Assembly (NCBI RefSeq): GCF_900476395.1
Contig: NZ_UIHB01000002.1
Span: 434,001 to 498,000, forward strand
Reading direction: 5' to 3'
Origin: Xanthomonas euroxanthea
GTDB lineage: Bacteria > Pseudomonadota > Gammaproteobacteria > Xanthomonadales > Xanthomonadaceae
DNA length: 64,000 nucleotides
A program made the position numbers and the translations under genes. Under the pieces are notes generated by a model. The model was given only the letters and a program-made list of their open reading frames with translations, ran no database searches and was not told the DNA's origin. This document shows, one piece after another, positions 42,277 to 50,712 of this stretch; within the stretch, counting starts at the first letter, position 1; every line of letters begins with the position of its first letter.

Positions 42277-43155
42277 TCAGGCCAACCCGCGCTGCCTGGC
42301 CAGCGCGAACAATCCCGTGGCGGCCAGATCTTCCGGATGCCGCTGTGTCTGCACGCCCAGATGCGCCAGCGCCAGCGCATAGCGTTGTGCCAGGCCGGGG
42401 CTGCCGACCAGGTGCACGGTGGCGTGATCGCCGCGGTGCTCGCGCAGCTCGTGGCCGATCAGCAGGCCCGACAGATAGGACGGCAGCGCGGCGGCGGTGA
42501 GGCGGTCGAACAAACCCAGGGTGCGCGCGCCGAACAGGTGGTGGCTGAGCCCGCCGGGCTCGGCGCTGCGATCGACGCCTTGCGCGAATGCGTCGGTGTC
42601 CAGGTCCGCAGGATCGTCCTGCATCAGCTTGCCCAGGATGCTGTGCTGGCGCAGCACCGCATACAGCTCGCCGGTCATGACGGTGGCAAAACCGGTCAGC
42701 TGGCCGTGGTCGAGCTGTGCCCATTTGCTGTGGGTTCCGGGCAGGCAGGCGACGTGCGTGCCGTCGCCGAGCGCGGCGAGCAGGCCGACCAGCTGGGTTT
42801 CCTCGCCCCGCATGACATCGGGTACGCCGTGCTGCTGGCCGGTGCTCACGCCGGGCACGAACCACAGCGTGCGTCCTGGCAGCAGGTCGTCGTAGCTGCG
42901 CATCGCCTGCGCCAGCGCGGCGGTATCGGCCGGGCAGGGCAGATAGGCCTGTTCGACCCAGCCATTGCGGCTGCCGATCATGCCCGACAGCAGCAGCGGG
43001 CCGTCCCAGCCCTCGATCAGCGTGCTCAGCACCTCGCCGAAGCGGCCCTGGCAGGCCAGGATGCCGTCGCTGCCGCGGCGCTGCTCCAGCACCTGGCCGT
43101 CGGCAGCGAGCAGATAGCCGCGCAGGCTGCTGGTGCCCCAGTCGATGGCGATCAT
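42277..43155 (-). CDS. dgoK: 2-dehydro-3-deoxygalactonokinase
   Basis: This 292-residue sugar acid kinase phosphorylates 2-keto-3-deoxygalactonate to KDPGal. Motifs: [16 protein letters not shown] (phosphate 1), SGMIGSRNGWVEQ, PGVSTGQQHGVPDVMRGEETQLVG (DgoK signature), CLPGTHSKWA and FATVMTGELYAVLRQHS. It is the last gene of the leftward operon, and its ATG overlaps the lactonase stop (ATGA). Confidence 0.93.
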   Translation of the reverse strand: MIAIDWGTSSLRGYLLAADGQVLEQRRGSDGILACQGRFGEVLSTLIEGWDGPLLLSGMIGSRNGWVEQAYLPCPADTAALAQAMRSYDDLLPGRTLWFVPGVSTGQQHGVPDVMRGEETQLVGLLAALGDGTHVACLPGTHSKWAQLDHGQLTGFATVMTGELYAVLRQHSILGKLMQDDPADLDTDAFAQGVDRSAEPGGLSHHLFGARTLGLFDRLTAAALPSYLSGLLIGHELREHRGDHATVHLVGSPGLAQRYALALAHLGVQTQRHPEDLAATGLFALARQRGLA

Positions 43156-44063
43156 GCGCTGGCCACCCGACTCTCGGGCAGGCCGTTGATCGGCACGTCG
43201 CAGACGTACAGGCCGCCGGCTTCCGGGGTGCGGGCCAGTTCCTCGGCGCTGTGGTCCAGGCGCGAGCTGATCACGTGCAGGCGGTCCAGCGCGGCGCCGC
43301 CGAAGGCGCTGCAGGTGGGGTGCTTGACCGGCACTTGCACGATGCGCTCGATGCTGCCGTCGGGGCGGTAGCGCACCACGCGCCAGGCACGCCACTGCGC
43401 ATTCCACAGATGGCCCTGGCTGTCGATGATGGAGCCGTCCGGCTCGGCATCGTCGCGGTCCAGCGTGGTGAACACGCGCACGTTGCTGGTCTGGGCGGTG
43501 TCGGCATCGTAATCGCAGCACAGGATCTGCGGGCGCAGCGAGTCGCAGTAGTACAGCGTGCGGCCGTCGGGGCTGAAGCAGATCGAGTTGGGGATCGACA
43601 CGCCCGGCAGCGGCAACGCACGCAGGCCGTGGCGCAGCGAGAACTGGTACATCGCGCCGCGTGCGGCCTTGTGGTCGTGCTCGTCCATGGTGCCGAACAC
43701 GAGGTTGCCGTTGCGGTCGGCGCGGCCATCATTGCTGCGCGTATGCGGGTTGTCGGCTTCGATATCGGCCAGGTGCTGGAGCGGCAGGCTGTCGCCGTCG
43801 GCATTGTCCGGGTCGGCGATGCAGATCGACTTGGCCAGCGCGATCAGCACGCGGCCGTCGTCCATCAATCCCAGGCAGCCGGGGCGGTCCGGCAACGTCC
43901 AGTACCGGGTGTGGGCGCTGTGCGGATGATGCCGCCACAGGCGCTTCTCGCTGATGTCCACCCAGTACAGCGCTTCACGCTGCTCGCACCACAGCACGCC
44001 TTCGCCATGCGTGCAGCGGCTGTCGACCGCCAGCACGGCGGTGTGTTCGGGCGTGCTCACCAT
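43152..44063 (-). CDS. SMP-30/gluconolactonase family lactonase, probably galactonolactonase
   Basis: This 303-residue six-bladed beta-propeller has the family metal-site residues: Glu in THGEGVLW, Asn in [20 protein letters not shown], Asn in [12 protein letters not shown] and Asp in [17 protein letters not shown]-30 lactonases open sugar-acid lactones. Its place between galactonate dehydratase (7-base overlap) and KDGal kinase (ATGA overlap) points to D-galactono-lactone as substrate, which is inferred from context. Confidence 0.88.
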   Translation of the reverse strand: MVSTPEHTAVLAVDSRCTHGEGVLWCEQREALYWVDISEKRLWRHHPHSAHTRYWTLPDRPGCLGLMDDGRVLIALAKSICIADPDNADGDSLPLQHLADIEADNPHTRSNDGRADRNGNLVFGTMDEHDHKAARGAMYQFSLRHGLRALPLPGVSIPNSICFSPDGRTLYYCDSLRPQILCCDYDADTAQTSNVRVFTTLDRDDAEPDGSIIDSQGHLWNAQWRAWRVVRYRPDGSIERIVQVPVKHPTCSAFGGAALDRLHVISSRLDHSAEELARTPEAGGLYVCDVPINGLPESRVASA

Positions 44064-45205
44064 TCGGCGATGCTGCCATCGCTGTGACGCCAGACCGGGT
44101 TGCGCCAGTCCGGCGGGTTTTCGTTTGCGCGCTTGAGCATGTCTTCGTCGATCTCCACACCGAGCCCGGGCTTGGGCAGGGCGGCGATACTGCCATCGAC
44201 ACACTGAAAATCGTCTTTATTGATGACGTAGTCGAGCAGGTCGGCACCTTCGTTGTAGTGGATGCCGATGCTCTGTTCCTGCAGCACCGCGTTGTGCGAC
44301 ACGAAGTCCACGTGCAGGCAGGCGGCCAGCGCGATCGGGCCGAGCGGGCAGTGCGGCGCGAAGCCGACATCGTAGGCCTCGGCCATCGCGGCGATCTTGA
44401 CGCACTCGGTGATGCCGCCGGCATGCGACAGGTCCGGCTGCACCATGCCGATCCCGCCGGCGCACAGCACGTTCTTGAATTCGAAGCGCGAGAACATGCG
44501 CTCGCCGGCGGCCAGCGGAATCGAGGTGCTTGCGGCCAGGCGCGGGTAGTACTCGGCCTGTTCGGCCAGCACCGGTTCTTCGACGAACAGCGGCTTGAAC
44601 GGTTCCAGCTCGCGCAGCAGCGCCTTGGCCATCGGCGCGCCGACGCGGCCGTGGAAGTCGATACCGAAGTCGATGGTGTTGCCGAAGGCCTCGCGGATCT
44701 CGGCGACCTTGACCACCGCCGCATCGACAGCGCGCGCGCTGTCGATCAGCTTCATTTCCTCGGTGCCGTTGAACTTGAAGGTGTCAAAGCCCAGCGCGCG
44801 GTAGTCGGTGATCTGCTGGATGATCGCACCAGGGCGGTCACCGCCGACCCAGCGGTAGGTCTTCATGCGATCGCGCACCAGCCCGCCCAGCAACTCGTAC
44901 ACCGGCACGCCCAACGCCTTGCCCTTGATGTCCCACAAGGCCTGGTCGATGCCGGCGATGGCGCTCATCAGGATGGCGCCGCCGCGGTAGAAACCGGCGC
45001 GGTACATGGTCTGCCACAGGTCATTGATGCGCGCCGGATCCTTGCCGATCACATAGCCGGCCAGTTCATGCACGGCAGCTTCCACCGAGCGCGCGCGGCC
45101 TTCGATGACCGGCTCTCCCCAGCCGGTGATGCCCTCGTCGGTCTCGACCTTGAGGAACAGCCAGCGCGGTGCGGCGTGGTAGGTGGTGAGGCGGGTGATC
45201 TTCAT
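44057..45205 (-). CDS. dgoD: D-galactonate dehydratase
   Basis: This 382-residue enolase-superfamily enzyme removes water from galactonate to give 2-keto-3-deoxygalactonate. The family-specific sequence [25 protein letters not shown], the metal ligands in [15 protein letters not shown] and [13 protein letters not shown], and the His base in [15 protein letters not shown] are present. It lies directly behind the aldolase gene with an ATGA overlap. Confidence 0.95.
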   Translation of the reverse strand: MKITRLTTYHAAPRWLFLKVETDEGITGWGEPVIEGRARSVEAAVHELAGYVIGKDPARINDLWQTMYRAGFYRGGAILMSAIAGIDQALWDIKGKALGVPVYELLGGLVRDRMKTYRWVGGDRPGAIIQQITDYRALGFDTFKFNGTEEMKLIDSARAVDAAVVKVAEIREAFGNTIDFGIDFHGRVGAPMAKALLRELEPFKPLFVEEPVLAEQAEYYPRLAASTSIPLAAGERMFSRFEFKNVLCAGGIGMVQPDLSHAGGITECVKIAAMAEAYDVGFAPHCPLGPIALAACLHVDFVSHNAVLQEQSIGIHYNEGADLLDYVINKDDFQCVDGSIAALPKPGLGVEIDEDMLKRANENPPDWRNPVWRHSDGSIAEW

Positions 45206-45834
45206 CCTTGCAGTTCCTGGTAGGCCTGCACGAAGGCGCGTGCATGCGTCTGGGTCGTTTCGAGCGATTGCGCGGGTTTGTACAGTTCGCCACCGATGCC
45301 GGCGCCGGCGGCGCCCTGGGCAAGGAAGCCGGCCAGGGTCTGCGGGCTGACGCCGCCGACCACGTAGACCGGAATGTGGGTGGGCAGCACCGAGCGCAGC
45401 GCGCGCACGTGCGCCGCGCCATAGGTGGCTGCCGGGAACAGCTTCAGGATCGTTGCGCCGGCATCGATGGCGTCGAACGCCTCGCTGGCGGTGGCGAAAC
45501 CGGCCACCACGGTGAGCCCGCGCGACACCGCATGGCGGATCAGCGACGGGCGCGTATTCGGGGTGACGATGAAGCGCGCACCGATGCCGGCCAGGGTGTC
45601 GACATCGTCGTTGCGCAGCACGGTGCCGGCGCCGATCCAGGCGCGCTCGCCGTAGGTCTGCTGCGCGAGCGCAATGCTCTCGGCCCAGCGCGGCGAATTG
45701 AGCGGGATCTCGATCGCGTCGAAACCGGCGTCGATCAGTGCACCGACATGGTCGAGCGTTTCTTCCGGCGTGATGCCACGCAGGATGGCGATCAGTGGCA
45801 GGGCGAACAGGCTGGCGGTGGTGTCTGAGGTCAT
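45202..45834 (-). CDS. dgoA: 2-dehydro-3-deoxy-6-phosphogalactonate aldolase
   Basis: This 210-residue class I aldolase of the KDPG/KDPGal family splits KDPGal to pyruvate and glyceraldehyde 3-phosphate. It shows [14 protein letters not shown], the general-base Glu in [25 protein letters not shown] and the Schiff-base Lys in [14 protein letters not shown]. The KDPGal version is favoured by IPLNSPRW and by the dgo neighbours. Its own Shine-Dalgarno is weak (GCGAG), and the start codon overlaps the stop of an upstream 111-codon ORF (ATGA), which suggests coupled translation. Confidence 0.93.
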   Translation of the reverse strand: MTSDTTASLFALPLIAILRGITPEETLDHVGALIDAGFDAIEIPLNSPRWAESIALAQQTYGERAWIGAGTVLRNDDVDTLAGIGARFIVTPNTRPSLIRHAVSRGLTVVAGFATASEAFDAIDAGATILKLFPAATYGAAHVRALRSVLPTHIPVYVVGGVSPQTLAGFLAQGAAGAGIGGELYKPAQSLETTQTHARAFVQAYQELQG

Positions 45835-46166
45835 CGTGTTACTCGCGATAGAGCGGAAAACGGCCGTCGGCGACCGAAGGGCCGCCAACGTCGGGGGAGG
45901 GTGCAGTGCTGCACGGCGCTGCGCGGAGGATGGCAAGCAGCAACGACGCGGTGGCTGCGGCACTTGCGTGCGCACTCCAACGGCCTGCAATTGGCCGGCA
46001 AGTTGCCGTCATCGTCGTCCACCTCCGCAATCATGGCGTGCGTGTTGCCATCTCTTGGAAGATGGGTCACGTCTGTTCTGGCCGCGCCCGGGAGGTAGGG
46101 GCTCCTGCTGCGGCGTTCGATAGCCTCGCGCGCGGAGATATGTGCTGCAAATGAAATTTTCGGCAT
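45831..46166 (-). CDS. possible 111-codon leader ORF in front of dgoA
   Basis: The ATG at 46166 has a perfect AGGAGG (46175-46180) eight bases upstream, and the TGA overlaps the dgoA ATG. These translation signals are better than those of dgoA itself. The product ([19 protein letters not shown] and onward) is Arg/Pro/Cys-rich with poorly biased codons (AGG, AGA, CGA, ACA) and matches nothing I know, so it may be a coupling leader rather than a functional protein. If it is not translated, this is a 370-base regulatory region. Confidence 0.35.
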   Translation of the reverse strand: MPKISFAAHISAREAIERRSRSPYLPGAARTDVTHLPRDGNTHAMIAEVDDDDGNLPANCRPLECARKCRSHRVVAACHPPRSAVQHCTLPRRWRPFGRRRPFSALSRVTR

Positions 46167-46207
46167 ATTCTATTCCTCCTACGAATACACCTGCGTGGCG
46201 ATACTCC

Positions 46208-47179
46208 ATGGCAAATTCCAGCACTCCCTGGTTCAACGCTGCCCGCCTCAAGACGCGCCAGCTGCTGCTGCTGCTGCATCTGCACGAACAACGCTCGGTG
46301 CTGCGCGCGGCCGAGGCCGCCAGCATGACGCAACCGGCCGCCTCCAAGCTGCTGGCGGAAATGGAAGACATGCTGGGGGTGAAACTGTTCGAGCGACATG
46401 CCCGCGGGGTGGAGCCTACCTGGTACGGCCATGTGCTGATCCGGCGTGCGCGTGCGGCGATGTCGGAGATCGGCCGGGCGCAGGAGGAAATCGCCGCGTT
46501 GCGGGCCGGGCGCATGGGCCAGGCCTCGATCGGCACGGTGGTCAATCCGGGCACCAACCTGGTGCCGCAGGCGATCGCCGAGGTCAAGCGCGAGTTCCCC
46601 GACATCCTGGTGCGGGTGGAAATGGACTACAGCCGTCCGCTGGTGGCCAAGTTGCTGGACGGCCAGCTGGATATCGTGATCGGCCGCATCCTGGGGCCCG
46701 AGGGCGTGGGCGAGCTGGAATTCGAGCCGCTGGCCGACGAGCCGCATTCGGTGATCGCGCGGGCCGGCCATCCGCTGGCCAGCCGGGTCGGCCTGCAGCA
46801 TGCGGACCTGGTACGCCATGGCTGGATCCTGCCGCCAGCCGACAGCGTGCTGCGCGCGCGGCTGGACTCGATGTTCATGGAACACGGCGTGCAGACGCCG
46901 ACCAATGCGATCGAGACCTCGTCGCTGCCGGTGACCTCCACGCTGCTGCGCGGCACCGACATGCTGACCGCCTTGCCGGTGGAATCGGTGGCGCCGCTGA
47001 TCCAGGCCAAGCTGCTGACCGTGCTGCCGATCGAGCTGGGTGTGCGCATGGAGTCGTTCGGCATCATCCGCCGGCGCGATTACATCCTGCCGCCGGGGGC
47101 CGAGCGCATCCTGCAGGCGCTGCGCACCACTGCACGGCGTTTGTATCCGGCCTTGCGCGGGCCGGAATCCACTGGATAA
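46208..47179 (+). CDS. LysR-family regulator, GbpR-like (galactose/sugar acid type)
   Basis: A 323-residue regulator: HTH at about 12-72 (LKTRQLLLLLHLHEQRSVLRAAEAASMTQPAASKLLAEMEDMLGVKLFERHARG) and an effector domain with TVVNPGTNLVPQAIAEVKREFPDILV. The HTH with TQPAASKLLAEMEDMLG and the RHARGVEPTWYG continuation are those of the GbpR/CbpR branch that senses galactose or related sugars. It is divergent from the galactonate operon and faces the transporter genes. The ATG at 46208 is chosen; in-frame upstream starts would overlap the leader ORF and its ribosome-binding site. Confidence 0.88.
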   Translation: MANSSTPWFNAARLKTRQLLLLLHLHEQRSVLRAAEAASMTQPAASKLLAEMEDMLGVKLFERHARGVEPTWYGHVLIRRARAAMSEIGRAQEEIAALRAGRMGQASIGTVVNPGTNLVPQAIAEVKREFPDILVRVEMDYSRPLVAKLLDGQLDIVIGRILGPEGVGELEFEPLADEPHSVIARAGHPLASRVGLQHADLVRHGWILPPADSVLRARLDSMFMEHGVQTPTNAIETSSLPVTSTLLRGTDMLTALPVESVAPLIQAKLLTVLPIELGVRMESFGIIRRRDYILPPGAERILQALRTTARRLYPALRGPESTG

Positions 47180-47191
47180 GCGGGCTCTTCC

Positions 47192-47214
47192 ATTCGTATT
47201 CCAGAAGGGCATAC
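47192..47214 (+). promoter_or_regulatory. candidate LysR binding site upstream of the first transporter gene
   Basis: ATTCGTA (47192-47198) overlaps a GTAT-N11-ATAC dyad (47196-47214), the canonical T-N11-A form of LysR operators. It lies about 20 bases upstream of the predicted -35. The ATTCGTA heptamer recurs inverted near the divergent dgoA/LysR start (46180-46186) and before the second transporter gene (50493-50499). Confidence 0.45.
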
Positions 47215-47232
47215 CAGGCTGTGAATTTTTCA

Positions 47233-47262
47233 TTGGCTGGCGCTAGACCACGCGCCTATATC
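47233..47262 (+). promoter_or_regulatory. predicted promoter of the first TonB-dependent transporter
   Basis: TTGGCT (47233-47238), an 18-base spacer and TATATC (47257-47262). The -35 is inside a block (GAATTTTTCATTGGCTGGC, 47223-47241) repeated almost exactly before the second transporter gene. The predicted 5' leader is about 170 bases. Confidence 0.5.
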
Positions 47263-47441
47263 TGTGAGCCAGATCGCACGCTGAAGCGCACGTGAAGTCG
47301 GGCAGGTGATCGGCGGCCAAGCCGCCATGCAGTGGGAGGTGGAGCCGGGCGGCAACGTCCGTGTCCTGCACGATCACGTGGCCCGTTGACGGTGCCGCGC
47401 TAACCAGTCTTCCGTCGTCTTGCGTCCTGGGAGGGATTCAG

Positions 47442-50372
47442 ATGTACAAGTTTTCAAGCCATGCCTCGGCAGGGACGGGCGTGCACGCACGTCGTACCCC
47501 GCGTTTGCGTCATTCCGCCATGGCCGTCAGCATCGGGCTGTTGCTCGCCGCACCGGTGTACGCCCAACAGACGCAGTCGCCCCCGACTGCCCCCGCCGGC
47601 AACACTGCCGGCAGCGCGGTGGATCTGGATGCGGTGGAAGTGCGCGGTGTGCGCGCCAGCCTGATCAAGTCGCAGGTGATCAAGCGCGATGCCAGCCAGA
47701 TCGTGGATTCGGTCAGTGCCGAGGACATCGGCGCCTTGCCCGACCGCAGCGTCACCGAGACCCTGCAGCGCGTCAGCGGTGTGACCATCGATCACTTTGC
47801 CGCGCGCAGCGACCCGGACCATTTCTCCGCCGAAGGCAGTGGCGTGATGATCCGCGGCCTGACCCAGGTGCGCGGCGAACTCAATGGCCGCGACATCTTC
47901 AGCGCCGCCAGCGGCCGCGGGCTGAGCTTCGAAGACGTGCCGGCCGAGTTGATGGCCGGGGTGGACGTGTACAAGAACCCCTCGGCGGAAATCATCGAAG
48001 GCGGCCTGGGCGGCACGGTCAATCTGCGCACGCGCATGCCGTTCGACAATCCCGGCCGGATCGTCGGTGGCAATGTCGATTACAACTACGGCGACATGAG
48101 CAAGAAGTACAAGCCGTCGGCCTCGTTCCTGTTCAGCGACCGCTGGAACACCGGCATCGGCGAAATGGGCTTCATGATCGACGTCGCGCACTCGGAGCTG
48201 GCCACGCGCTCGGACGGCATCCAGGTGGAGCCGTACGTGCGGCGCACCGACGAGGCCGTGCTGGCCGGCAGCGGACGCAGCGAGGTGTTCGTGCCGGGCG
48301 GGGTGAACTGGCGTCAGCTGGATTTCGAGCGCAAGCGCGACGGCATCGCGGCGGCGTTCCAGTGGAAGCCCAGCGATGCCACCGAGATCTATGCGCAGTT
48401 CCTGCGCTCGCGCTACGAAATGAACTGGCAGGAGCGCGCCGCGTTCTTCAACGACAGCAACAACAGCATCACGCCGGCGCCAGGCACGACCTTCGACTAT
48501 GACGATCGCGGCGGCTTCCTGCGCGGCTCGCCGGTGTCCAGCTCGTGGCGCGGGGTGCTCACCGGCGACGGCGTGCGCTTCAACACTGACAACCGCTATT
48601 CCGAACAGCGCACCACCACCACCGACATGTCGGTGGGTTTCAGCCACTTCTTCAACGACAACCTGCAGATCAAGGGCGATATGCAGCTGGTGGAGTCGGA
48701 GAACGAACAGCTGGATTTCACCGTGTTCAGTGCGACCTATCTGCCGGGCCTGTCGTATGACGTGTCGGGCAGGTATCCCAGCGTGCAGATCGCCAACCCG
48801 GCCTTCCCCCAGGACCCGTCCAACTACTTCTGGGCGGCGGCGATGGACCACCTGGGCAAGAACCGCGGGCGTCAGCTGTCCACGCGCGTGGATCTGGAAT
48901 ACACCTTCGATGACAGCAGCTGGCTGCGCTTTGCGCGCTTCGGCATGCGCGCCACCGACCGCAACCAGATCAACAAGAATTCCGGCTACAACTGGGGCGT
49001 GATCTCCGACAACTGGGCCGCCATTCCGGGCACCAGCAACGGCCTGGCCAACATGTCCGAGTTCATGACCGACCAGTCGTCGTTGTTCACCTTCTCCGAC
49101 TTCTTCCGTGGCAGCGTGAACGTGCCGACCACGCTGGTGGTGCCCAACAGCGGCCTGGTCAACAACTACGCCTCGGCCTCGCAGATGATCCAGCAGATCG
49201 TGGCGTTGCGCGGCTACGGCTGGGCGCCGGACACCTATCAGCCGCAGGACACCAACCGGCAGCACGAACGCACCCAGGCCGCCTACGCGGCGCTGTACTT
49301 CGGCAACGACGAGGCCTGGGGCGTGCCGGTGGATGGCAACGTCGGCATCCGCGTGGTGCAGACCAAGACCCAGGCCGAAGGCTTCGGCCAGTTCCAGAAC
49401 CTGGCCGGGCTCAATGTCTCGCCGGAACTGCAGGCGCGCTATACCGGGCAATACTTCGAGAACAACTCGCAGGGCAGCTACACCAACGTACTGCCCAGCC
49501 TGAACCTGCGCCTGCGCTTCACCGACAGCCTGCAGTGGCGCTTTGCCGCCTCCAAGGCGATGGCGCGCCCGGACTACACCCAGTTGCAGCCGTATGTACT
49601 GCTCAACGTGGAAACCAACGACGCCGGCCAGGCGACCGATTTTGTCGGCACCGCCGGCAACCCGAACCTCAAGCCGATGGTGGCCAACCAGTTCGACACT
49701 GCGCTGGAGTGGTACTTCGACACCAGCGACATGCTGTACGCCACGCTGTTCTACAAGAAGGTCAAGGACTACTTCTCCACCCAGACCCGCAGCGAGATCT
49801 ACGACAACCGCCCCTGGCTGGTGACACGCCCGTACAACATGGACGAGGGCACCATCCGCGGCGCGGAGCTGGGCTATACCCAGTTCTTCGACCAGTTGCC
49901 GGGCTGGCTGAGCGGGTTCGGCGTCAATGCCAACTTCACCTTCGTCGACAGCCAGGGCGGCGCCAACACCGCCACCGACCCGTACACCAATACCACCGTC
50001 ACCGGGGTCGAGCTGCCGCTGGAAGGCCTGTCGCGGCGCAGCTACAACCTGGCCGGCATCTACGAGAAGGGGCCGTTGTCGCTGCGCCTGGCCTACAACT
50101 GGCGCTCGCGCTACCTGCTGACCACCAGCGATGCGTCCACCCGTCTGCCCACCTGGGCCGACGACTACGGCCAGCTCGATGGCTCGTTTTTCTACCGCTT
50201 CAACGCGCACCTGCAACTGGGCGTGCAGGCCAACAACCTGACCAACACGGTGACCAAGGTGCTGATGGGGCCGACCTCCTACGAAGGCGGTGAAGTGGAT
50301 CCGCGTCTGTATACGCGCTCTTCCTTCGTCAACGACCGGCGCTACTCGCTGGTGCTGCGCATGAACTGGTAA
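47442..50372 (+). CDS. TonB-dependent outer-membrane transporter, probably for xyloglucan oligosaccharides (1)
   Basis: A 976-residue receptor with a signal peptide (cleavage near VYAQQ, about residue 43), a TonB-box-like VDLDAVEVRGV segment, a plug domain (about 70-200: ALPDRSVTETLQRVSGVTID, GLTQVRGELNGRDIF, VDVYKNPSAEIIEGGLGGTVNLRT) and a 22-strand barrel with a C-terminal aromatic (LVLRMNW). This plug wording belongs to the large carbohydrate-type TBDT group of Xanthomonas. GGGAGGG fixes the ATG at 47442. The substrate is inferred from the downstream xyloglucan enzymes. Confidence 0.9.
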   Translation: MYKFSSHASAGTGVHARRTPRLRHSAMAVSIGLLLAAPVYAQQTQSPPTAPAGNTAGSAVDLDAVEVRGVRASLIKSQVIKRDASQIVDSVSAEDIGALPDRSVTETLQRVSGVTIDHFAARSDPDHFSAEGSGVMIRGLTQVRGELNGRDIFSAASGRGLSFEDVPAELMAGVDVYKNPSAEIIEGGLGGTVNLRTRMPFDNPGRIVGGNVDYNYGDMSKKYKPSASFLFSDRWNTGIGEMGFMIDVAHSELATRSDGIQVEPYVRRTDEAVLAGSGRSEVFVPGGVNWRQLDFERKRDGIAAAFQWKPSDATEIYAQFLRSRYEMNWQERAAFFNDSNNSITPAPGTTFDYDDRGGFLRGSPVSSSWRGVLTGDGVRFNTDNRYSEQRTTTTDMSVGFSHFFNDNLQIKGDMQLVESENEQLDFTVFSATYLPGLSYDVSGRYPSVQIANPAFPQDPSNYFWAAAMDHLGKNRGRQLSTRVDLEYTFDDSSWLRFARFGMRATDRNQINKNSGYNWGVISDNWAAIPGTSNGLANMSEFMTDQSSLFTFSDFFRGSVNVPTTLVVPNSGLVNNYASASQMIQQIVALRGYGWAPDTYQPQDTNRQHERTQAAYAALYFGNDEAWGVPVDGNVGIRVVQTKTQAEGFGQFQNLAGLNVSPELQARYTGQYFENNSQGSYTNVLPSLNLRLRFTDSLQWRFAASKAMARPDYTQLQPYVLLNVETNDAGQATDFVGTAGNPNLKPMVANQFDTALEWYFDTSDMLYATLFYKKVKDYFSTQTRSEIYDNRPWLVTRPYNMDEGTIRGAELGYTQFFDQLPGWLSGFGVNANFTFVDSQGGANTATDPYTNTTVTGVELPLEGLSRRSYNLAGIYEKGPLSLRLAYNWRSRYLLTTSDASTRLPTWADDYGQLDGSFFYRFNAHLQLGVQANNLTNTVTKVLMGPTSYEGGEVDPRLYTRSSFVNDRRYSLVLRMNW

Positions 50373-50400
50373 GCGAAGGCCGTCACGGAACTGCTGTGTC

Positions 50401-50426
50401 CGGGCTCGCGGAGTTGAGCCCGCTTT
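50401..50426 (+). terminator. first terminator after transporter 1
   Basis: A CGGGCTC/GAGCCCG stem with an 8-base loop followed by CTTTT. Confidence 0.8.
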
Positions 50427-50437
50427 TGCCGATCCGG

Positions 50438-50472
50438 CCCGCCGGGTCGGCAATGCCAGACCCGGCGGGTTT
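50438..50472 (+). terminator. second terminator after transporter 1
   Basis: An 11-bp stem CCCGCCGGGTC / GACCCGGCGGG with a 10-base loop that can add GGC/GCC pairs, followed by TTT. Two successive terminators separate the transporter genes, so the second one needs its own promoter. Confidence 0.8.
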
Positions 50473-50712
50473 GTCGGGGTTGCTATAGTTTTTACGAATA
50501 GCTTTCCAGGAATATTTCATTGGTGTGGCACGACGGCGCCGCCCTATGCTCCGGCCGCAGCCGCTAGGTAAGCCTTGTCAGGATTACCACGCATCGCAAC
50601 CGCCCGGCCTTCCGGTCGTGGGCGGATGCGGGCCAGCACCAACGACGGGCAGGGCGTTCGCGCACCGACCCGCTAAAAAATTAGAAGTACATGCGTCCTG
50701 GGAGGGAGCACC
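50473..50712. promoter_or_regulatory. promoter region of the second TonB-dependent transporter
   Basis: TTGGTG (50520-50525) and TATGCT (50545-50550) are 19 bases apart. The -35 is embedded in GAATATTTCATTGGTGTGGC (50510-50529), the counterpart of the block before transporter 1. TACGAAT (50493-50499, inverted ATTCGTA) lies about 20 bases upstream. The leader ends with TGCGTCCTGGGAGGGA (50692-50707), identical to the last part of the transporter 1 leader (47421-47436). Confidence 0.5.

Noticed and set aside
47454..50453. Minus-strand open frame of 999 codons opposite transporter 1
   Set aside because: Shadow of the TonB-dependent receptor gene; no start signals or motifs.
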